Source: Lawsonibacter sp.
GTDB lineage: Bacteria > Bacillota > Clostridia > Oscillospirales > Oscillospiraceae
Assembly (NCBI GenBank): GCA_022793355.1
Contig: JAAWCR010000146.1
Span: 1-6,546, forward strand
Direction of reading: 5' to 3'
Length of the DNA stretch: 6,546 nt
The position numbers and the translations under genes were made by a program. The notes beneath the pieces are model-generated. The model did not search any database and was not told the origin of the DNA. It saw nothing but the letters and a program-made list of their open reading frames with translations. How positions within the stretch are numbered: position 1 is the first letter of the stretch; each line of letters begins with the position of its first letter. Shown here in pieces: positions 1 through 3,831 of this stretch.

Positions 1-46
1 ATGTCCGAAAATTATTCTTTCTTTTCTGCGTTATCTCTGTTTTAAC

Positions 47-80
47 GCAAAAATCCCGCACCGAAGTGCGGGATTTTTGC
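47..80 (-). terminator. Intrinsic terminator downstream of ssrA
   Basis: Perfect 15-bp inverted repeat (47-61 against 66-80) around a 4-base loop. Read on the minus strand the loop is TTCG closed by C-G, the exceptionally stable C(UUCG)G tetraloop, and the stem ends in a GGGATTTTTGC arm whose T run serves as the U-tract. It begins 25 bp beyond the tmRNA 3' end, so it most simply ends ssrA transcription. Because the A/T runs lie within the stem it could also stop transcripts entering from the left on the plus strand. Confidence 0.9.
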
Positions 81-105
81 CTGCATCTTTTTTGTCAATG
101 CAACT

Positions 106-450
106 TGGTGGAGGCGGGGAGAGTTGAACTCCCGTCCGAAAGCACTTCCACAGAAACTTCTCCGAGCGCAGACGATCGTTTACATTCCCTTACTCAAGCG
201 TGGGTCGTCACACTATTGAGCTTGGTAGAGTCATAATGCGTGGAACGGTCAACTCTTTCCGAACGCACGGGCACCACTAAGGCTACGCCCAAACCCGGCT
301 CGTGGTCTTTCCGGGCAGGACGGCCGCTTAAGCAGCGGCGAGAACGTAATCGTTATCGTTCTTTAATTTATAAGTGCCCATTTTTAGGATGTTAGGCGCA
401 TCCGCTCGCTATTCCTGCTTCTATGCCCCCGTCGAAACCGGTACGCCCCC
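106..450 (-). ncRNA. ssrA: tmRNA (transfer-messenger RNA, one-piece)
   Basis: tmRNA charged with alanine enters stalled ribosomes with SmpB, swaps the broken message for its own short reading frame and tags the nascent protein for proteolysis. The ends are fixed by the tRNA-like domain. The 5' strand GGGGGCG (450-444) pairs over seven bases with CGCCTCC (116-110), including the G3-U70 wobble that alanyl-tRNA synthetase recognises. A discriminator A and an encoded CCA (108-106) follow. A T-arm with a GGGAG/CTCCC stem and TTCAACT loop lies at 117-133, and the conserved GGTTTCGACGGG block is at 428-439. The internal tag frame is at 328-378. The length of 345 nt is normal for a one-piece bacterial tmRNA. 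No good promoter is visible immediately upstream, so the 5' end may be processed from a transcript shared with the smpB cluster. Confidence 0.97.
328..378 (-). other. tmRNA proteolysis-tag reading frame
   Basis: Reading back from the TAA at 330-328, the frame encodes GTYKLKNDNDYVLAAA if it resumes at GGC (378-376); the alanine carried by tmRNA itself precedes it. The hydrophobic VLAAA end fits the ClpXP-type degron of bacterial tags. The stop codon sits in the loop of a small GCCGC/GCGGC stem (339-335 with 327-323), the usual place for it in tmRNA helix 5. The exact resume codon is inferred: the ATG just before GGC is in frame but tmRNAs normally resume at a G-starting codon. An A stands four bases before GGC, as in known tmRNAs. 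Confidence 0.85.
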
Positions 451-645
451 TCGTCGTCGCATGCTTCGTATTGTTCGCCCTGCCGCAGGCGGTGGGTCTC
501 ATTCGCTTCACCGCTCCTCCTCTCCGACTGCGCCCCACTTCCTTGGGCATGCGGTCAGGCGGCGGCTTCGCTGCCGTGAGAAGCGGCCAAACAGTCTCCT
601 TTGGAAAGGAGGTGGCATCCGCAAAGCCGATGACGGCGGATTGTC
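451..645. other. Gap between cyclophilin gene and ssrA, no supported gene
   Basis: 195 bp with no convincing coding sequence. A minus-strand GTG frame overlapping the cyclophilin stop (GTGA at 649-646) stays open but runs into tmRNA, so I do not call it. No clean -35/-10 pair for ssrA is visible. The region holds a 16-base inverted repeat (596-611, arms CTCCTTT/AAAGGAG) and a short CCTGC/GCAGG repeat (479-489). It may be a 5' leader of the tmRNA precursor. Confidence 0.6.
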
Positions 646-1167
646 TCACGGTACCTTTTCCGGCTCAGGATACTCTACGCCGAAGGTATCCACGGTGACC
701 TTCTTCATGACCTGTTTTTCCCGGGGGCGGTCGTTCCAGTCAGTCTTGGCGGAAACGATCGCGTCAGCCGTCTCCATACCCTCGATAATCTTGCCAAAAG
801 CGGCGTAGCCACCATCCAGGTGGGGCGCTTTGTCCACCATAATGAAAAACTGGCTTCCAGCGGAGTTGGGGTCCATAGCCCGGGCCATGGACAGTACGCC
901 CCGGTCATGGACCAGGTCGTTCTGGCAGCCGTTCTGGGTAAACTCTCCCTTAATGGAGTAACCGGGACCGCCCATGCCGGTGCCTTGGGGACAGCCGCCC
1001 TGAATCATGAAGCCGGGGATGCAGCGGTGAAAAATAAGCCCGTCATAGAAGCCCTTTTGAATGAGGGAGATGAAGTTGTTTACACTGTTGGGGGCCACCT
1101 CCGGGTAGAGCTCCGCCTTCATGACGGAACCGTTTTCCATTTCGATGGTAACGATGGGATTGCTCAT
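646..1167 (-). CDS. Peptidyl-prolyl cis-trans isomerase, cyclophilin type
   Basis: Catalyses cis-trans isomerisation of Xaa-Pro bonds and assists protein folding. The protein has 173 residues and is almost entirely one cyclophilin domain. The active-site blocks are in order: FHR at 46-48 (the catalytic arginine), FMIQGG at 53-58, MARAMDPNSAGSQFFI at 94-109 and LDGGYAAFGKI at 117-127. Tyr121 lies where the human enzyme has its cyclosporin-contacting tryptophan region, as in many bacterial cyclophilins, so drug sensitivity may be low (inference). There is no signal peptide or lipobox, so it should be cytosolic. I chose the ATG at 1167 because AAAGGA lies 8-9 bases upstream; a longer version would need a TTG inside that site. 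Only 4 bp separate it from the preceding gene, whose stop codon lies just past its ribosome binding site, suggesting translational coupling in the smpB cluster. Confidence 0.95.
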   Translation of the reverse strand: MSNPIVTIEMENGSVMKAELYPEVAPNSVNNFISLIQKGFYDGLIFHRCIPGFMIQGGCPQGTGMGGPGYSIKGEFTQNGCQNDLVHDRGVLSMARAMDPNSAGSQFFIMVDKAPHLDGGYAAFGKIIEGMETADAIVSAKTDWNDRPREKQVMKKVTVDTFGVEYPEPEKVP

Positions 1168-1171
1168 AGAA

Positions 1172-1585
1172 TCAATCCTTTCCAAATAGATATTGGTCCA
1201 GCAAATTTAAATTTTCCATGTCTGGGGACAGCCTGAGCAGCACCTGCCCCTGCCGGTCAAACAGAACTCTGTCCCCGCTGGGGGAACGCAGAGCGCGGCC
1301 TACCTGGTCAATCGAGAAGGAATGCTCCTTTTTTCCCGGGCCCACCACCCGCAGACGGGAACCGTAGACCTCCAGACGGGGGGATCGGTGGGTCAGGAGA
1401 ATGATGATACCGGTGCCGGTAAGGAGCGCGCCTAGCCCGAGCACCTTGGCCGAAGTATTCCAGGTGTCAAAAATCGCAGTGAATATCAAAACCGGTATGG
1501 TAAAAACCAGACCGAAGATAAGGGCAAGCTTCCCCTTGTCGATGACGGCTCTGGGCGTCTGGACGATAAATTTCCGCTCCTCCAT
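1172..1585 (-). CDS. Small membrane protein with two helices and PH-like tail
   Basis: 137 residues, function unknown. The N-terminus is short and charged. Two hydrophobic segments follow (about 20-39 and 46-65), separated by a short DTWNTSAK turn, so both ends are probably cytoplasmic. The C-terminal 70 residues (about 69-137) alternate short strands: LEVYGSRLRVV, KKEHSFSIDQV, DRVLFDRQGQVLLRL, then a final helix. This pattern resembles the bacterial PH-like domains that follow paired membrane helices in YcxB-type proteins; that is a resemblance by pattern, not a firm family assignment. The ATG at 1585 lies one base after the smpB stop, with AGGGG 9 or so bases upstream inside the smpB coding end. 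It is therefore almost certainly co-translated with smpB, and its own end overlaps the cyclophilin ribosome binding site. Confidence 0.85.
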   Translation of the reverse strand: MEERKFIVQTPRAVIDKGKLALIFGLVFTIPVLIFTAIFDTWNTSAKVLGLGALLTGTGIIILLTHRSPRLEVYGSRLRVVGPGKKEHSFSIDQVGRALRSPSGDRVLFDRQGQVLLRLSPDMENLNLLDQYLFGKD

Positions 1586-1586
1586 G

Positions 1587-2048
1587 TCATCTGCCCCTGG
1601 TCTTCATAACCCGGTCCATCTCCCGTTTGGCGTCCCGCCGGGCGGCGGATTCCCGCTTGTCATAGAGTTTCTTGCCCTTGGCCAAACCGATCTCCAGCTT
1701 GACCCGGGGGCCCCGGAAGTAGACAGACAGCGGGATAAGGGAGTAGCCGTCCTGCTTAATGCGGCTGAACAGCCGCAGGATTTCCCGCTTGTGCATTAGC
1801 AGCCGACGGGTGCGGCGGGGGTCCTTGTTAAAAATGTTTCCCTTCTCGTAGGGGCTAATGTGCATGCCCAACACGGAGATTTCTCCGTCCTTGACCAGAC
1901 AGAAGGAGTCCTTCAGGTTTACGTTACCCAGTCGGATAGATTTTACCTCAGTGCCCGCCAGTTCAATACCAGTCTCGTATTTCTCCTCGATAAAATAATC
2001 GTGATAGGCTTTGTTGTTTTTCGCAACAATCTTCACAGCCTCTCCCAT
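1587..2048 (-). CDS. smpB: SsrA-binding protein SmpB
   Basis: SmpB binds the tRNA-like domain of tmRNA, delivers it with EF-Tu to stalled ribosomes and occupies the empty mRNA channel with its C-terminal tail. The 153 residues match the usual family size. The N-terminal part has the OB-fold signature: KIVAKNNKAYHDYF (6-19) and ELAGTEVKSIR (29-39), followed by GNVNLKDSF. The very basic end contains KGKKLYDKR (124-132) and an Arg/Lys-rich helix reaching the C-terminus, the tail that senses the ribosome. Start: the ATG at 2048 has AAAGGAGG eight bases upstream. The frame stays open further upstream, but those codons would precede or overlap the promoter at 2083-2111. The gene heads the cluster smpB, membrane protein, cyclophilin, with ssrA further along on the same strand, so protein and RNA partners are probably co-regulated. 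Confidence 0.98.
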   Translation of the reverse strand: MGEAVKIVAKNNKAYHDYFIEEKYETGIELAGTEVKSIRLGNVNLKDSFCLVKDGEISVLGMHISPYEKGNIFNKDPRRTRRLLMHKREILRLFSRIKQDGYSLIPLSVYFRGPRVKLEIGLAKGKKLYDKRESAARRDAKREMDRVMKTRGR

Positions 2049-2082
2049 GGCGGGCGCCTCCTTTCTCATGGGTTGGGAAGTA

Positions 2083-2111
2083 ACTATATCACAGCCCGGC
2101 CGAAATAGCAA
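2083..2111 (-). promoter_or_regulatory. Sigma-A-type promoter of smpB
   Basis: On the minus strand, TTGCTA (2111-2106), a 17-bp spacer and TATAGT (2088-2083), with TG one base before the -10 box (TGA-TATAGT, an extended -10). Transcription should start near 2076, giving a leader of about 28 nt before the smpB ATG. It lies in the 76-bp gap after thiN, so smpB can be expressed independently; no clear terminator separates it from thiN, so read-through is possible too. Confidence 0.75.
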
Positions 2112-2124
2112 GGGGAAAACCGGG

Positions 2125-2796
2125 TCATTTTGCCCACAGCCGGGGCAGATTAGCGTAAAAATCCCCCTTGTCCTCCCAAACCAGGATCAGGCTGCCCTTT
2201 CGTACGGAGACGGCGGCCTCCTTTCCCAAAAACTGGTTGCTCACCCCAATGGGAAAATCCCCTGTGAGGGTGTAGTCTTTCAGGGGATACTTCAGGTCGG
2301 CCAGGTTGACCCCCTCCGCCGTACCACTGTTGCAGAACACGGAGAGGTAGCCGCTCATAGACGGCGGGAAGGAGATGGTTTTCCCGTCTCGGACACAGGT
2401 TGCCACCGTCTTTTCCCCGGCCAGAAAGCCCTGTCCGCCCCGGCGGGCCAGCCAATCCAGCAGCTGAAGGTTGCCCAGGGTATGTTCCAGCCGTCCTCCA
2501 ACCCCGCCCAGGAGAATAAAGCGACGGTAGCCCAGCTCCAGGCCCTTGCGCAGGGCGTAGACCATATCGGTGTCGTCCTTCTCCGGGGGGAGCTGGATGA
2601 CGTTGGGGTGGTTGGGGCGGTGGCCCAGGGAGTCGAAGTCCCCCACCGCCAGGTTGGGGTTAACGCCGTAGGCCATCAGGGAGTCGAACCCCCGGTCAGC
2701 GGCGATAACATAGTCCCCCTGGGTGGGGTAGGGGCGCAAATCCGGGGTCAGGGACATGGCTCCCACGATGTAGCAGACATTGGACGTTGGAATCAT
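2125..2796 (-). CDS. thiN: Thiamine diphosphokinase (thiamine pyrophosphokinase)
   Basis: Transfers pyrophosphate from ATP to thiamine, giving thiamine diphosphate, the cofactor of pyruvate and transketolase-type enzymes; cytosolic. The 223 residues match the bacterial family. Visible motifs are AADRG (32-36), GDFDS (52-56), KDDTD (73-77) and the GG-x-GGRLEHTLGN block (97-109), the nucleotide and Mg2+/thiamine-binding parts of the catalytic domain. The small beta-rich C-terminal domain follows. One oddity is Glu104 in GGRLEH, where Asp is usual (GGRxDH), a conservative change. I start at the ATG at 2796 (GAGAGGT about 10 bases upstream). The ATG at 2817 would leave only about 9 nt of leader after the promoter and has no good ribosome binding site. 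It is divergent from rlmB. No riboswitch-like leader fits in the roughly 30-nt 5' region. Confidence 0.94.
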   Translation of the reverse strand: MIPTSNVCYIVGAMSLTPDLRPYPTQGDYVIAADRGFDSLMAYGVNPNLAVGDFDSLGHRPNHPNVIQLPPEKDDTDMVYALRKGLELGYRRFILLGGVGGRLEHTLGNLQLLDWLARRGGQGFLAGEKTVATCVRDGKTISFPPSMSGYLSVFCNSGTAEGVNLADLKYPLKDYTLTGDFPIGVSNQFLGKEAAVSVRKGSLILVWEDKGDFYANLPRLWAK

Positions 2797-2832
2797 GGCG
2801 AACCATACCTCTCTCATCCAGAATGATGATTC

Positions 2833-2862
2833 ATTATAATACCATTTTACTTCGTTTGGCAA
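2833..2862 (-). promoter_or_regulatory. Sigma-A-type promoter of thiN
   Basis: Minus strand TTGCCA (2862-2857), 18-bp spacer, perfect TATAAT (2838-2833). Predicted start near 2826, about 30 nt before the thiN ATG at 2796. The short leader leaves no space for a TPP riboswitch, so thiN is probably not TPP-regulated at this promoter. Confidence 0.8.
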
Positions 2863-2897
2863 GAGAGAAAATATCGGCACGAATATAAAAATTTCAC

Positions 2898-2926
2898 TTC
2901 CAACCGCCGGGCGGATGTGGTACAAT
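2898..2926 (+). promoter_or_regulatory. Extended -10 promoter of rlmB
   Basis: TACAAT at 2921-2926 is preceded by TGG, forming an extended -10 (TGG-TACAAT). Seventeen bases upstream, TTCCAA (2898-2903) is a poor -35, which extended -10 promoters tolerate. Start near 2933, about 36 nt before the rlmB ATG. A GC-rich inverted repeat, CCGCC-G-GGCGG (2904-2914), lies in the spacer. The thiN promoter diverges about 35 bp to the left. Confidence 0.7.
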
Positions 2927-2968
2927 ATTTTTTGTATGTAATTTCAATGCGGGAAGGACTGGATAGCT

Positions 2969-3754
2969 ATGAACAAGCGCCCCCCTCTGCGCCGTTCCGC
3001 CCCGGTGGAGCAGGAGAACGACGGTATCATCGAGGGCCGCAACGCTGTGATCGAGGCGCTGCGGGCCGGAGTGACGATTGACAAAATATTTATCGCCAAG
3101 GGGGAGACCGACGCCGCCCTCGGCCATATCGCCTCTGCGGCCCGGGAGAAGGGCGTGGTAGTGGTGGACGCCGACCGGCGCAAGCTGGACAACATGAGCC
3201 GTACCCACTCCCACCAGGGGGTAATCGCTCAAGCTGCCGTCCGGGAGTACGCCTCGGTGGACGATATTCTGAACGCCGCCAGAGAGAAGGGGGAGCCTCC
3301 CCTCGTTCTGGTCTGCGACGAGCTCAGCGATCCCCACAACCTGGGGGCGGTTATCCGCACCGCCGACGCCGCCGGGGCCCACGGGGTCATCATCCCCAAG
3401 CGCCGTTCCGCCGGGCTTACGGCCATCGTGGGCAAAACCTCCGCCGGGGCGGTGGCCCATGTGCCGGTGGCCCGGGTGCCCAATCTGCCTTCCCTGCTCC
3501 AGGAGCTAAAGGAGGAGGGGGTCTGGGTCTTTGGCGCGGCCATGGACGGGACCACCCCACTGTACAAGGCCGACCTGAAGGGTCCCGCCGCCATTGTAAT
3601 TGGCAGCGAGGGGGCGGGCATGGGCCGGCTGGTAACGGAACGCTGCGACTTTACCATATCCATCCCCATGTTTGGCAAAATCAACTCCCTCAACGCCTCC
3701 GCCGCTGCAGCGGTCCTGCTGTATGAGGCGGTGCGGCAGCGAATCGGCGGATAA
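2969..3754 (+). CDS. rlmB: 23S rRNA 2'-O-ribose methyltransferase RlmB (TrmH/SpoU family)
   Basis: Uses S-adenosylmethionine to methylate a ribose 2'-OH in RNA; the RlmB branch acts on the 23S P-loop guanosine (G2251 in E. coli numbering). 261 residues. After a short basic tail comes the substrate-binding domain, beginning IIEGRNAVIEAL (20-31) and ending around SHQGVIAQ. The SPOUT knotted domain follows with three motifs: DPHNLGAVIRTAD (121-133, with Asn124 and Arg130), IVIGSEGAGM (209-218) and ISIPMFGKINSLNASAAAA (around 230-248, with Asn242). All motif residues are intact, so the enzyme should be active. GGGAAGGA (2951-2958) sits ten bases before the ATG. The exact target base is inferred from family resemblance; other TrmH-like enzymes look similar. 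A 77-bp gap without a clear terminator leads into the next gene, so the two may be co-transcribed. Confidence 0.94.
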   Translation: MNKRPPLRRSAPVEQENDGIIEGRNAVIEALRAGVTIDKIFIAKGETDAALGHIASAAREKGVVVVDADRRKLDNMSRTHSHQGVIAQAAVREYASVDDILNAAREKGEPPLVLVCDELSDPHNLGAVIRTADAAGAHGVIIPKRRSAGLTAIVGKTSAGAVAHVPVARVPNLPSLLQELKEEGVWVFGAAMDGTTPLYKADLKGPAAIVIGSEGAGMGRLVTERCDFTISIPMFGKINSLNASAAAAVLLYEAVRQRIGG

Positions 3755-3831
3755 TTCCCTCTGCGAAAGACGGCCTGTGGCCGCCCCTGGGTCCCGCCCC
3801 TGATATTTTAACCGAAACCGAGGAGTCTCCC
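3755..3831 (+). other. Gap between rlmB and the pseudo-ATPase gene
   Basis: Holds a 13-base hairpin, CGGCC-TGT-GGCCG (3771-3783), with no following T run, so it is not a usual terminator. A GAGGAG ribosome binding site (3820-3825) lies six bases before the next ATG. I see no convincing promoter here, which favours co-transcription from rlmB. Confidence 0.5.

Noticed and set aside
1..45. Plus-strand 14-codon ATG frame at the left edge
   Set aside because: No upstream sequence to judge a ribosome binding site, too short, and placed directly before a terminator.
392..649. Minus-strand 85-codon frame starting GTG over the cyclophilin stop (GTGA overlap)
   Set aside because: The overlap and an AAAAGG upstream are tempting, but the frame runs 59 bp into mature tmRNA and the protein has no recognisable pattern.
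374..808. Plus-strand open frames across tmRNA and the cyclophilin end
   Set aside because: They cross a structural RNA and lie antisense to a clear gene; an expected by-product of GC-rich sequence.
2049..2111. Longer SmpB of 174 residues starting near 2111
   Set aside because: The extension would begin inside the promoter and lacks similarity to SmpB; the ATG at 2048 has an excellent ribosome binding site and gives the family length.
2011..2826. 271-codon plus-strand frame antisense to thiN
   Set aside because: Covers nearly all of a well-supported gene on the other strand, with low-complexity Gly/Val/Gln-rich translation and no family features.
2797..2832. Possible TPP riboswitch before thiN
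   Set aside because: The promoter places the start near 2826, leaving about 30 nt, too short, and no CUGAGA-type thi-box sequence is visible.
3771..3783. CGGCC/GGCCG hairpin after rlmB as terminator
   Set aside because: Only five pairs with a three-base loop and followed by a C-rich, not T-rich, sequence.
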